DNA from: Symsagittifera roscoffensis
Taxonomy: Eukaryota; Xenacoelomorpha; Acoela; Convolutidae
Assembly: GCF_963678635.1 (NCBI RefSeq)
Contig: NW_026970609.1
Coordinates: 1 to 64,000, forward strand
Length of the DNA: 64,000 nt
Reading direction: 5' to 3'
In this document: positions 21,800-33,205 of the stretch, piece after piece
How positions within the stretch are numbered: the first letter of the stretch is position 1
Layout: each line of letters opens with the position of its first letter
Made by a program: the position numbers and the translations under genes
Notes under the pieces: model-generated
What the model saw: the letters and a program-made list of their open reading frames with translations, nothing else
The model's database searches: none
What the model was told of the DNA's origin: nothing

Positions 21800-22800
21800 G
21801 TGTCAATTGTTTCTTTCTAGGTTTTAAATAGTCTCAGAATAGGATTATTAGAAAATTTCGCTTTGGACGAAGAAAATCATGAAAAAAATTTAGACGAGAT
21901 TCCAATCGATCTCTTCAGTTTTTCTGTGCCAATTATTTTTTGTGATAGTTTTGATGCAGGTATGTGCAACCGTTCGAACAATTTTATCCACAACCTCTTT
22001 AAAAAAGCTAGTTTGGGTGCAGTCTTATCAAGTGCAGTCAGTTATATTCTACCTTCTGCAAAGCTAAGAATAAAATAAAATCGACTAAAGAAAGAACTTG
22101 TATTTCTCCAGATGGACAATGTGGATTTGGAAAATTTTATCATATTTTTGATTATCAGTAATTTTTAACAAGTTTTATAATTTTTTCACTATTTTCAAGA
22201 TCTTTATATTCAAGTGCAAAAAAACTTACGTTTATCTAAGTAGTATATTTTGACTTTATCAAAAATCTTTCCAAAACGGAACTAAGTAACTGCTTATAAC
22301 TGATGATTTTCATTCAGAAATTTCAAACTCCAAACAGTTTGTACAAATTGCCAAGACAACGAGGTCTCAAGACAAATAAAAAATTTCAAACACAATTTGT
22401 TTCATCAAAGAAAATTGAGAAGAAACGAACAAATGACGCATGAACTTGTTCATGTCACCGAGAGATGATTTACAACTAGGTCTAGGATCTCAATTGAAAG
22501 AGTGGTATCAAGTTGCAACATCAATTCACTATGGTCATTTAATTATTGGTTTAACCACAAAAATAGTTGATTCACTTAGATATTGCTCTATTAGTGGCTC
22601 AGTTGCAACGAAGTTTTTTTATCAGCTGGAATAGAGACAAAAATTATAGACGATGAGTTCACAATACGTCTCTAATCTCACAATATTTCAAGGTTTTCCC
22701 GGAGACTTCGAAAACAATTCATTCTCAAATGTCCAGAAGATTTCACTCAACTTGTGAGCGAGAGTTATGAAACTTATTAGGAGGAGAGCGTCAAGGCCTC
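21800..22800 (+). pseudogene. ATP: Packaging ATPase
   Basis: An open stretch (21,863-22,078) carries DEENHEKNLDEIPIDLF, FDAGMCNRSNNFIHNL and SLGAVLSSAVSYILPSAK. Near 22,106 a Walker A-like PDGQCGFGKF can be read (G-x4-GK). A TEISNSKQFVQIA-like block near 22,312 corresponds to the strand after Walker B, whose acidic pair is displaced by a frame change. The open stretch 22,440-22,634 encodes SPRDDLQLGLGSQLKEWYQV and HYGHLIIGLTTK, the conserved C-terminal end. Context D-ATP-INT is normal. Confidence 0.75.
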
Positions 22801-23295
22801 TGGGAAAGAAGTGTTGTAAATTAATTTTAAAAAAATTAGAGTAAACACAAAAAAAGAACTCAAAAGCATATTTATTGTAGGTTCAACCAATGAGTTACGA
22901 TTGATATCTCGTATCAGCCCGTTTGTCAGTTTTCGATTGACGTAGTATGTAGCAGTTTGTCTTAATTCTGCACTCAGTTTATTAATCACAAATTACATTT
23001 CCGGGAAAAACAAAAAATTGAACAAAAGCAAGAAACAGAGGAGATTGAAACAAAAAACTTTATTCTTTTTATGGTGATGTAAATGCCAGCTTGACAACGA
23101 GTAAGAATAACTTCTTTCTGGTTTAGTTTTGAATTCTTCTAGAATTGAATTGAACCTGTCAGCAAACATCCTTTTAGACATTCAAGAAGCAAAATATTTT
23201 TTTGTAGACTTTGTGTGTGCACTAAAGCAAAAAAACCCTCGATTTTCTAGATACTTGTTTTACTATTTTGGAAGCAACTCAAATAAAAGAGTTCA
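22801..23295 (+). pseudogene. INT: ATP-INT junction and integrase N-terminal fragment
   Basis: Blocks TCTTCTAGAATTGAATTGAACC (shortened here), ACATTCAAGAAGCAAAA and DFVCALKQKNPRFSRYLF match the integrase N-terminal segments at 47,560-47,720 and 59,170-59,300. Integrase breaks off at about 23,295, where the POLB-type promoter region begins, so a new element segment is joined here. Confidence 0.55.
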
Positions 23296-23640
23296 ATAAA
23301 ATAAAACTGATATCTAATTGGACACGACTACAATCCAATTAAAAATTCATTTCTGATTGGTTATACCCACATATTCGAGTTGAAGGTACCCCTCACTCCT
23401 AACTAAAAATCATTATTTTTCAAATTAACTACCGTCAACTCTCTCCTCTCTCAGCTTCAAATCATTCAATTTCATTTTTACTACCATTAACTACTTTCTC
23501 TTTCAGCACTAATCCGATCTTGTTTTTACTCTGTATATTTTACTCAAATTAATTCTCAAAATGATCTTCTCAGTGCAAAACAGCAACATTAGCCTGATAT
23601 AGTACAAACTCGAGTGCGATAAACAATCTCTGAATTAGTT
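23296..23640. promoter_or_regulatory. Promoter-like region of the outer element
   Basis: It aligns with 33,206-33,600 and 38,326-38,720. It keeps one AATTGGACACGAC word (23,316), the GATTGGTTATACCCAC word (23,353), GAGTTGAAGGTACC (23,381), pyrimidine-rich CTCTCTCAGCTTCAA blocks, and TTCTCAGTGCAAAACAGCAAC (23,566 on). The neighbouring POLB gene that should diverge from it is absent. Promoter function is inferred from position between divergent genes in the inner element. Confidence 0.45.
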
Positions 23641-23991
23641 TTTGTACAAAAGGACCTCCGAATTGGAGTGCAAGTGATGCGAAGGGATTTCAACGAACAT
23701 CATATGACACATGTACCCATCTTAGGCAACCAACTTGGAACAATGCAAATGACGGAGGAGTTGTCTGAGCATGTGGGATTGAACTACCCCGAGATTACTG
23801 ACTCCAGGTATGTGGCTCTAGCAGTCGACGACTCTCGCTTTCATTGGGAGGAGGAGATGGGATCAACCGATAACCGATACAATGACGCCTCAAAATGCCA
23901 ATCCAAAACAACCACCAGTGATGGGACCTCATCCAGTTCTGCGTTCTATAGGGAACCCCCAGAACGCTTCTGCTGCTTGACAGCTCTTTGA
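23641..23991 (+). pseudogene. S gene, small conserved plus-strand protein
   Basis: The open frame contains DLRIGVQVMRRDFNEHH, then THVPILGNQLGTMQ, EELSEHVGLNYPEI and a Ser-rich end SSSSAFYREPPERF. The first sixty residues can be aligned with the S copies at 33,695, 38,813 and 40,174 with mainly conservative changes (for example VGLNYPEI against VGVNYPKI), which supports this frame over the minus-strand one. The family is not recognised. It has no membrane segment or catalytic motif I can name. The upstream start is uncertain; the first Met is at 23,668. This copy is the most open of the five. Confidence 0.5.
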
Positions 23992-24179
23992 TTAAATGTT
24001 TCTCGTTTTAATTTTTAGAACAGATGAAAAGTTCAGGGCAAATCATTGACAAACACTTGGAATACATTCTAATATAGCACACATGTGAAGAAATTTGATT
24101 AATTTTTACACACATTTTGGGAAAAACAATAGAGAAACTCAACAAAAGTAACAAATATCTGATGATTCTCGCTCATTGT

Positions 24180-24375
24180 CAAAAAAAAAATTCAAAAACT
24201 TTTCGCATTTTGTAGAAAAAAAGAAACACTTCTCGCTTTTGAAGGAAAAAAATAAACTCTTTTCACATTTTGTCAAAAGCATAGAAAGTTTTCTCGCAAT
24301 TTGTCAAAAATAAGAAACATTTTTTCGGTTTTTGTTGAAAAAAGTGAATCATTTTTGCAACTTGTTCAAAAACTT
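24180..24375 (+). repeat. TTTTGTCAAAAA minisatellite, outer element copy
   Basis: About six units of roughly 30 bases, each with a CTTTTCGCATTTTGTC core followed by an A-rich GAAA-containing spacer. The same array occurs after each S gene (39,395, 40,755 and 42,115). It is fully non-coding with many stops in all frames. Confidence 0.8.
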
Positions 24376-24658
24376 GCAACGATTCATGCAGCTTCCTGAA
24401 AATCAGAAGAAAAGATTACTTCTTGATTAGAAGTTTGAAGGTATTTTTGCAAATTCCCTAATAACGGTGATTTTTTTCTTTTTCCCTAATTTTTTTCATA
24501 AGTTTTATAAGCATATGAGAGAAAATAGATGAGCTATCAAAAATTTTTGTAGTTTTTTGTTTAAAAAAACCGATTGGATTTTTAGTTACAAACTCATAAT
24601 CATCAATAAAACAGTCAGTTATTTTAACAAAACATGTTCATGTTTTGAGTTTTGATTT

Positions 24659-25085
24659 TCACAAACTCTTTCCAGAATAGCTGAACAGATAGTTTGTGTG
24701 GAAGTTAGTTCTGGTTACAACATAAAAATGACATTTGAGTTTTCCGCGTAACAGGTTTTTTTGCAACACTTGATTTTTTTCTGCTCTTTTCAATTTCAAG
24801 CTGTGATGAACAACTCGATCAGGTTTATTGAAACTTTTGACAGCTGATGACATAACATTCGAATAATTTTCGAATAACAATCGATAATTTGGTTTGCGGA
24901 TATAAAATTACTCAATTAGTGTAAAATTTGATCGAAAGATCTATCAATCAGAAGTGTGTAGAACATACAATTTTCCAGAGAACAGTAAGACTTGTGGGCC
25001 GATACACAAAAACTATAGGTTACTGAGAATGGGAATATATAGATATTTTTAACACCAATCTGAACAAAAGCTGTGAAGAGCTTGA
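24659..25085 (-). pseudogene. N gene, small minus-strand protein
   Basis: It aligns with the intact frame at 42,638-42,964. The open part (24,659-24,880) encodes SSAVKSFNKPDRVVHHSLK, matching SSTGEVFNQLDRAVNHSLK in the other copy. The N-terminal half (24,881-25,085) is recognisable by nucleotide similarity but broken. N lies between the S minisatellite and the divergently transcribed P gene in both elements. The family is not recognised. Confidence 0.5.
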
Positions 25086-25359
25086 CAAATAGCAGCAGTC
25101 GACTAGAACAATGATTTTTGCGGTGAATTGTGGATTCAGGATCACTAACACAATAACATATTTGGAAACTTCAGATAAAATTTTGCAATTATAGTTCTAT
25201 TTACTTTTATGGTTAATTGAAGGACTCAAAATGCTTACTTCCGTATTCATTTAATCTCAAATCCATTTCTCTCAAATCTCATATCAAATCAATCTGTTCA
25301 CCTATTGAAAAATGTACTCAAAAAAAGATTCTAGTCCCACATAATTTGAATTCAAAATA
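25086..25359. promoter_or_regulatory. Divergent N / P intergenic region
   Basis: Non-coding sequence between N on the minus strand and P on the plus strand. It shares TTTACTTTTATGGTTAATTGAA with TCATTTAATCTCAAA and AAAATGTACTCAA blocks with the same region at 42,965-43,266, so it is conserved between the elements. Promoter role is inferred from the divergent arrangement. Confidence 0.4.
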
Positions 25360-25815
25360 ATGGAACCAGAATTGGGAGATTTGTTTGGACTCAAAAATCA
25401 TACAAGGGGAAAATATATTTTGAATCCTGCTTTCAATAATTCAAGAAAAAATGATTTCGGATTAATCGAAAAAAGAAAAGCTGAACAAATCAGAAATACT
25501 GTTCTTCACGAAGCTGAAAATCTTAGATTCGTACCTTGGACTCTGACAAAGAGTCATCTATGGATCAGTAGCTTGTCAACTGCAACAAATTGTAAGAAAT
25601 AACAATTTTTTAATAGAAGACAAGCTTGTATCACGATCAAGAAGTAGAATGTTAGCAAAAGCTCCCTACTTTCATATTTGACTCTTGAGAAGGATGCATC
25701 AAGAGAATGAAGCATTGAAACAAGTTGCCTCTATCAACTATGCATTGATTGAATTTAAGGAACTGTCCCAAAATGTGGGAGACTATATGTTTGTTGAGAA
25801 CTGTATTGTAAAATT
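25360..25815 (+). pseudogene. P gene (PC4-like), outer element
   Basis: The open stretch 25,360-25,602 encodes MEPELGDLFGLKNHTRGKYI, LNPAFNNSRK, KAEQIRNTVLHEAENLRF, then the frame shifts. The second half (25,557-25,815) matches the PC4-like part (MDQxLVNCNK, the ELSQNVGDYMFVENCIV-type end). The N-terminal part of P is best preserved here and shows that the LG-x-x-x-N-x-x-RGK-x-I-L-N module and the PC4-like module belong to one gene. Confidence 0.55.
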
Positions 25816-25879
25816 ACTTGTATTATTGATTGTTTTTGCCTGGTAATTTAAATATTTACCTCTAAAATCATTTTTGTTC

Positions 25880-26575
25880 AGTGTTGGTGTCGAACAGTAA
25901 TATTGGACTTCAAGAATTTTAAAATTAAAACTTTACATTAAACTGGGAAAATTCTATTTCGCTCTCCAAGAAAAAGCCCCAAAAACTCTTCCGCTAACTG
26001 TTACAGAATCACATTTTTTGCAGATTTTTGACGTAGATTCACAGATAGCCCATTTTGAGTGGACTTTGAATGCTGCTAGAAAACAAATTCACATAGGATA
26101 ACGATCCGAAAGCAAAAATTAGGAAATAAGTGTATAGGAAATAAACAGAAAAAGAGTCTCTCTTCACAACTACAGAGAGAAGGAAATGATAAACTACTCA
26201 ATAAATTTCCTTCGCTACTGGTTTATAAAGAGGCATGCAAAAACTCTTAATTCAATATTGACGAACGCAGTCTAGAAAACAAACGTACAGAACTTGAATG
26301 AATTTTAAGAGTTTGTGAAATTATAAGCAATGTTTCAATAAGAATACAATAAGAAAAACCCTACTTCATTGTACCTGACTTCTTTTGGAGCCCTACATAA
26401 ATTTGGAAAACGTGGACCAAAGCGTTCTTTTTTGAGGTCTAATTGGATGCAAAAATTGTTGTATGGAAACTCCAAAGTCTTTAGACTACATCAAATGTAG
26501 ATGACTCTAATGGATCTTTGAATTGTACTACGATAAAAAGACCTGGATACCGTTATGTTTCACTTAGTCTCCCCA
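25880..26575 (+). pseudogene. G2 gene, outer element
   Basis: It begins with residues VVILDFKNFK-like and FALQEKAPKTLPLTV near 25,955, then FDVDSQIAHFEWTLNAARKQ near 26,028, and later the NREKEMINYSINFLR-like block near 26,175. The end block with the CACTTAGTCTCCCCAGCTCAT motif closes it. G2 appears to be a protein of about 220-250 residues; I do not recognise the family. Confidence 0.45.
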
Positions 26576-26589
26576 GCTCATAATTTCTT

Positions 26590-26747
26590 GGTTACATGAC
26601 TTCATTACTTTTCTGTTTATATGTTTAAGTTTTTGCTTCATCAGTATATGCATTGTTCGATTATTAATCATTTCAAACAAAAAAAAACGATTATTAATCA
26701 TTTCAACCACTTTTGCAAAAAAAACAGTTAACAGAAAGAGCCTTTAG
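26590..26747 (+). pseudogene. D gene leader only
   Basis: Only the region before and around the D start is present (TATATGCATTGTTCGATTATTAATCATTTCAA, given in shortened form, then AACAGTTAACAGAAAGAGCC). All of D and the start of ATP are deleted; the next base belongs to the middle of ATP. Confidence 0.55.
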
Positions 26748-27195
26748 TAATCGGTTATCTTCTACCTTCTCCCAAGCTATGAATGAAATAATATCCAGCA
26801 AAAAACGATTTCCATTTTTCCAACTGGATCAACTGGGTCTGGAAAACTTTATTCTACTTCTTATTGGTTGGAAAATGGTAATTTTTAACCAGCATTCGAC
26901 AAAGTTCTTTCTTTTTATCAAAATTATCTACCTCTGTAAATTCAATTGCAAAGAAAAAACTTAAGTCTTTTCAAGGAGTAGATTTGACACTACCGAAAAA
27001 TTTCCCATCAACGGAAATAAGTATCTGCTTATAATTGATGATTCTGGTGAAGAAATTTCAAACTCCAAACGGTTTGTACAAATTGGCATCACTGGACGGC
27101 AAAGAGGTCTCAAGGCAAAATAATTCAAACACAGTTTGTTCAATCAAAGCAAATTGGAAAGAGATAAACAAATAACACACAAAAACATGTTTAAG
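26748..27195 (+). pseudogene. ATP: Packaging ATPase, N-terminally truncated
   Basis: This copy has both nucleotide-binding motifs readable. Walker A is GSTGSGKL at 26,826-26,849 in one frame. The Walker B strand YLLIIDDSGEEISNSKRFVQ is at 27,021-27,080 in another frame and contains the DD pair after four hydrophobic residues. Blocks around GRQRGLK follow. The C-terminal NPRD/LTPK part is missing and the sequence passes to INT. The remnants support assignment to the FtsK/HerA-like packaging ATPases. Confidence 0.75.
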
Positions 27196-27412
27196 TCAAA
27201 ATAAAAAATCTTTTTGTTTCAACTAAATGGTTACAATTGATATCTATCATCACCCCTTTTGTCGTTAAACAGTTTTTTTTATCAATCACAAAGTACAATT
27301 CCAAAAAAAAACAAAAATTGGAACAAAAGCGAGAAAAAGAGGAGATTATACCAAAAACTTTTAATTTCTATTTACAGTGCTTCAAACGCAAGGTTGACAA
27401 TTTAGTAGTTTA
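27196..27412 (+). pseudogene. INT: Integrase 5' part, interrupted by the inner Polinton
   Basis: Sequence equivalent to 47,340-47,545: ATCAATCACAAAGTACAATTCC, GAGATTATACCAAAAACTT and CAAGGTTGACAA. The gene is cut at 27,412 by the inner element and resumes at 59,147. Confidence 0.65.
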
Positions 27413-27830
27413 TGTCGGGGCAGCTCAGCCGGGGGGATGAGGAACCCCATGATTATTAAAGGTTATAGAGTATCCGGTCCCCACCCAATGTATTAAAACA
27501 CAACAAACTTCCCAATATATTAAAATAGAAAATATAATTGGTATGGTTTCATGCTCTTTTTGATAGTAAGAGAATAGGAAGAGAAACGGTGTTTTTTGTT
27601 GAATTTCGTGTAGAAATGTCTAGTGTTTTTTCGCAAAAATTGTGGCGCGCTTTACCTAAGGGGTAAATATTATGGGTGTATTACGTGGGAATAGGTTTTA
27701 CACTGTACTAAAGTTGGTCATAGTTTCAGATTGTAAGGTGATAGTTTCAAAAAAGTTTTGGAGCACCAACTTTTTGGCCCTCGATTTTGTCAATGTTCCA
27801 GATTCCAAATGTTTTCGTAATCGAAAAACA
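27413..27830 (+). repeat. Left terminal inverted repeat
   Basis: Its reverse complement aligns with 58,810-59,146. Strong matches are TGTCGGGGCAGCTCAG (27,413) against TGACGGGACAGTTCAG on the opposite strand at the right end, TAGAGTATCCGGTCCCCACCC, TACGTGGGAATAGG, and GTCATAGTTTCAGAT. Similarity is clear over the outer 330 bases and fades inward. Confidence 0.85.
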
Positions 27831-28310
27831 ATATACTGTTAACTCGAACGGAGTGTTTAAAAATAATTTTAAAAAAATATAATTACAGAAAAATTGTATT
27901 AATTCACAGTATCGTATACAGTTTTACTACATAATCGATTACAAATTTAGAAGTTTAGCATGTTTTCCAACGTATTCAACTTCCCGTTTAGAGTAAAAAT
28001 TGCTCAGTCCTTTTTTAATTTGTTCCCAGGTTTTTTACAAACTTCGTCGTTTTAAAACGTCTATTCGTTGACTTCAAATTCACTGCCTCATCGAGTGCTT
28101 GTCGATACTTTGCCATCGGGCCATCTCCAGAGCCTTCTAATGAGCGTTTGCTCAGACCTTTACTGCTATTTTTTTTTATTTTACCATCGTAACATCAATA
28201 TATTTTACTACACAGGCGTAACAAATCAGTGCATCTAAACTCATCCATGAACAATCCTTGTTATCTCTTGTCTTGTTTCTTATATTTAGAACAATAAAGT
28301 TCATGAGAAA
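27831..28310. other. Spacer between left inverted repeat and POLB
   Basis: AT-rich sequence with no gene recognised. It would hold the 3' untranslated region of POLB on the minus strand. Confidence 0.4.
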
Positions 28311-31300
28311 AAAAAATATTTTTCGCATCTGCTCTGAAATTGCCTAGACAGTCTTTGCTTTGCTTTTCAGTTCAATCTGCTCGCTTGATGAGAAGTATAC
28401 AATCATCTGAAGCTTCTTCTAACAACTTCAAATTGAGTGAATCTGTTTCCATTTCGATTTCTTCGAGTTTGTTGACATCGCAAAACGTATCAAAAAAGTT
28501 ATTTACAGCTCCAACATTCTTAACTTGGCATACTGTAGTATAAATAATCCTACTAACATAAGTTCACGATGCTCCCGAGTAAACTTGGACCACGATGCTC
28601 CATAGCTCCACTCCAAACAAATCTTTAGCTACGATATTGGGTTTTTTGAAGAAATGGTTTTTGATGGCTTTCTCTCTGGTTTTTTTTTGTCTCCAAGATA
28701 GTTTTTTCATTGTATGTTTTCATCTGTCCATTGTTTGGTAGCCGTAGGAACTATTTTCTAGAAGTTTCATTGTTTCCTCCACTATGTCAGATATTAGATT
28801 TTCATCGTTGGCTTGCCTAGCATCAACAGCAGACTGAACAAAACTGTTGAAAACTTTGAGAGGTGAGTATTGTACAAATCAATGAATTTTTTTACACTGT
28901 ACTCCAAGATCCAATAAAAGTTGAAAAGTAGTGGTGTGATAAAAGTTACGTTGGTCAACTTGAGGCTCGATATCATCATTCGTTGCAATGTTTTAACAAA
29001 TCGTTTTCATCCGCATGTGTCTTCATATATTCCCCAATATCGTTTCTGGTAACATCATTGTTTTTGAAATTAGGTGGAAAATTGGAGCATTTCTCTTCTA
29101 GCTCATCTGGAACACTCAGATCGCATTGCACGTAGCCGAGTATTGTTTAATTTGTGATGTTTTCATTTGTGATGTTTAATGAATTACCAAAAAGAGGTCT
29201 TTAGAAAGAAATTGTGTTCTAACGTGACTTTTCAAGTCTACATTGTTTTTAAGATAGTCTCACCAACTACACTCCCGTAGAGCAGTAACTTTACGTCAAA
29301 TTTAATCCTTTTGAAGCACATCCATTTCTCTTTTCTTAGTTCCTCGTAGGATATCACCATCAGTTAGGCTCAGTCTAGCTTCTTGCAAAGGCAAAAATGG
29401 AAGTAACAACCCATTTATTCAAAGACAACCTTACAATGGTTGCAATAATCATCAACACTAAAGCAATCATTTGTTCTATGTAATACTGTAGTAAAGTTGA
29501 GGTGTGTTTGCATTGAGGTCTGGTTGCTTGAAATTATGACACGATCTAATTTTCAAACGGTCGAACTCGATTCTGCCTTACCTGTTATTTTTGTGTTTCT
29601 TGATCGTAGTCCCATCTCGTATGCCATCCCGACTAGTATCGATACCAACAATTGATTTACACAAGTGTTTTAATCTTTGAACAAACGTTTCATTTGCTAC
29701 TGCTTTCCTCCTGAAGACAATTGAGGGACCACCTGTCATATCTTCCCGTATTTTTCCAAGCAAGTCACTATTTTTCGAAAAGAAAAGGGTAAAACTCAAA
29801 GTCGGTTGATATATGAGGACAGATATTCGCTATACTCGGTAGTGCGCAGTGTAAGCTTTTATATGTTTTTTCTTGTGTCATGATAAATTTCAATAATTTT
29901 CTGCATAGCATCCAGGGTAGGAACAAAATCCTAGTTGTTATACCACTGTAGGAAATCGCAAAATGATGTCATTTTTTCCTGTTCCCAGATAGATTTAGGG
30001 TAGTTGTGGTTTTCCAATTCTGTTGGTAGTTTTGTTCTGAGCCCGAGTTTTTTCAAGGCTTGCTCTTCAGTTAATCCAGTTTTAAGAAGATCTGAAAATT
30101 GTCATACTCTTTATCGAGAGGGTTGCTATTCTTCAGTTTGCTGTAGAAGTCATCATTCCAGGGATTTCGTTAACCATCAAGCCTATTGATAGCATCAAAC
30201 CACTCGTATGGAAAGTATTCTTTCATTTCACTGGCTTTGTAAGCTTTTAGAAAGCAGTCTAAAGCAGTAGCTCCACCCAAAAACTTCATAATGTCCAGGT
30301 GCTGAACAACTTCAAATTTGAAGGAAACAAAGTCGTTTGCTTTCTTGATAAGTGAAGGTTCAATTTCTTTTTCGTTGATAAGATAGGGAATCAGGTATGA
30401 TTTTATGAGGTTTATATCACACCGACCGCTGTTGAAACCAAATACTGTTAGAGTATTGATTATCGTCAACCTCGATACATTCGTCTTCGTATTCTCTTGC
30501 TTCACTCTAACTGAACCTGCCTCGTTCATTAAGGATATTGAAAATTGTGTGTAGCCGTTTTTTGATGTTATTTTCAATTTTCAGAATTTTCGATCGTAAT
30601 TCGGCTTTCTGAGGGAATTTGGATTTTTGACACACAAAAATATGGAATTCACAAGAAAATTTGATGAGGTTGACACCGGTATGGGATCATGCTTCGCGAT
30701 CCAAGTTATTGTTTTGGTTGATTTTACTTCTTCGGATGACACGCAAACAGATTCAAAATCAAAAATAGCCATGTTTCTGATTAAGCATTGATCTTTTGTA
30801 TACTCATTATTCAACCCATTCAATTTCTCAACTAAATCTCTTGTAGTTTATATATTTTTTTGGGGTACATGTTTTTAACCCGGTCCTTGCAACAGAGAAG
30901 ATGACGGCTGAAGTGGTCTGCTTTGTGATTAAATTTATCACAAGTTGGTCATCGGAAGCATCCGAAAAAGTTGTCGATCTTTTTGACATTAAAAATGTGG
31001 TTGTTGAATCATAGAAGTTTTACAGTATTCTAGTCTTTACCGATACTCTTCCGACCTAATTCACCCACAAAATCTCAATCTCCAATGTCGATATCGATTT
31101 TTTTCTTCTACATCATCTTCAACTATAGGCAGATTAGCCATCGAAACTCCACAAAATTGTTTCGGTTCACAACTCGATTTTTCAGGAAAATCGATAAAAA
31201 TCGTTGATGTTTCGAGATTAGTTGTTCCATGGAAATGAACAGCAAGCGCTGGAAGCAAACACAAATTGTCATTGTGAAGTTGTTTTGTGTTTTGATCCGA

Positions 31301-32185
31301 AACCAAACAGTTAACATGGTTTTTCCTCAGAAATTGTTCGGGAATCGTTGAATCTGGACATCCCATGGGTATTTTTCCAGTATGGCGGCGAAATGGTTAC
31401 TGTTTGTATTTTGTTTCTCTTCTGCACAAACTTTTGTGATATCTTGCTTATTAACATTGTTCTGTATAGTCATCAAGTCTGCTTTAGTAAAATCAACATA
31501 TAATTAGCAGAGAGTGTGTTAATTTCATGAGCGTAGAAACAACGATATTCGCAGGTTTCTATTTTAAGTAGCACAAGGCCCAAGGCAATGTTGACTTTTG
31601 CTGCACAATCAAGTTTTTCAAAGATTTTATCAGGTTTTTCATTAAATAGATTAGGGTCTATTTTTGAAAGTTGAAAATTGAACACCTTGTGGCGTCCATT
31701 TTCCATCTTGGTATCTGTCAAGAAGGAATGACAGGCATTCAACTCAACCCGTAGCTATCCTCCTCGTTTTCCAAGATATTATTCAAATCAGCAACATAAT
31801 CACTAGTTTTCGTCGCTTTCAACCCGTGATCTTTCTTGCGATGATATTGAAGTGAATAATAGCTCGGAAATCCTTTCTCACACAAAACACACTTTGTTAA
31901 CATTGGAGTTGACTGTACGTGCTCCTTGCTTGTATGGAAAGTCATTTTTTGCTTGGTGTATGAACAAAAACTACATTCCGGTTACGAAAAACTCCTCAGA
32001 CGCAACTCTTGCAATGTTGAGCCGCATTGGGTCTTCCTAACGCTTTACCACAGTTCTTGCTTTTTTTTCTTATTTCTGTTGAGTGCTGGCTTTTGAAATA
32101 AAAATATAGAGGTTTAGCGTGTAGCAGAAAAAAATAGAAATACGTAGTACCGACCAAATTGTGAGATTTAAAAGTACCCAAAAAG
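28311..32185 (-). pseudogene. POLB: Family B DNA polymerase, protein-primed type, copy 1
   Basis: Read on the minus strand from 32,185 down. Zinc-finger-like stretches come first (NCGKALGRPNAAQHCKSC near 32,040; a C-x2-C-x9-H and TKCVLCEKGFPSYYSLQYH near 31,870), then the ALGLVLLKIETCEYRCFYAH block (31,473-31,742), the LPALAVHFHGTTNL and ANLPIVEDDVEE blocks (31,061-31,366), and a Cys/His block near 30,950. The exonuclease domain follows: FDFES (Exo I, 30,760) and VFGFNSGRCDINLIK (Exo II, with C for the usual Y). The KASEMKEYFPYEWFD segment lies at 30,190. The palm has GGPSIVFRRKAV then GIDTS (29,638), the RMMISS/ITPLL segment near 28,940, KLLENSSYG (motif B, 28,740-28,770) and METDS (motif C, 28,429-28,455). 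The SLYP part of motif A is missing. Many frame changes. Confidence 0.85.
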
Positions 32186-33205
32186 TTTTAGATTATTTAC
32201 ACTCACTTTGAATAGTTCAAAAATATTGAAAACAAACTCAAGTAGTATACAAAGTATTGAGCGATTGCTCTTACGTTAAAAGAACAAAGAAAATCAGAAT
32301 GATATGATTTTCATTTACTATTGCTTAGAGAAAATCAACCAATTAGTTTTGAGTAATCTTTGAAATACACTATTGTTAAAAATCCTCCAATCAGAATCCA
32401 GCTTTTTCTAAAACCGATCTGTTTATCAATTTTACAAAATTTATACCAATATTTGGAAAACGTCTATCATATAAACGCAAAGAACATTTGAATTTCCCTG
32501 AGTTACTTCACAAGAGAAAAGAAAAAATTCCAATTGATTTTCTTATTGATGAAATAGATGTAGACTCTTACTTCTTTCAAAACGTTCGGACGAGTTGTCT
32601 GGAGAAGCCTAATCAATCAAAAAGTTTACCTTCGATCCACATATTGAGGATTGAAGCTTAAAATTTACGGCTGGTTTAAGATCACAAGGAGAGAAACGTT
32701 GTTTATTCTCGAGAATTTGAAATTAATCAAAAAGTTTTACGGTAACATACATGAGAGTATTTTTATCCCCTACCAAAATTTTAAAACGTTCTCCATTTAA
32801 ATTTTTTTTCTCCAATTCTTTAAGGATTTTCAAAGCTCAGAATCCTGCTTGATTTGTTTGTGTTTGGAATCAGCTTTCAGGAGGTTTGCTTTGAAAAAAT
32901 CATCAACCTTGAGTTATCCTCGCAAACTTAAATCAAAATCAAGAACTTGACTATCTACTCAAATATCAGCAAATTCTCAATGTTTTCATGCAAAAAGTTC
33001 AATTAACACGATACAAAAATTGTGGAAATGCTTCATTCAACTTTCTTCCTTTTGCTATTTATATCGGCAATTCATCTCATTTTCACAGCTAACAGCTTTT
33101 TTTCGTTTATTTTTGCGATTGCTTTATTATATATTTTTTTCTAATTCGGAAGAGTTAATTCCTTAAAAAGTTCCTCTGGTTGGATAAGACAACTAGAGCA
33201 AAAAT
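32186..33205. other. Long interval between POLB and the promoter, unexplained
   Basis: About 1 kb, duplicated at 37,231-38,325 with roughly 95 percent identity. Short plus-strand coding-like pieces can be read (for example KRKIPIDFLIDEIDVDSYFF near 32,520 and FTFDPHIE near 32,628), but no frame longer than about 60 codons. It may hold a decayed gene of unknown kind or the 5' end of POLB. Nothing recognised. Confidence 0.35.
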
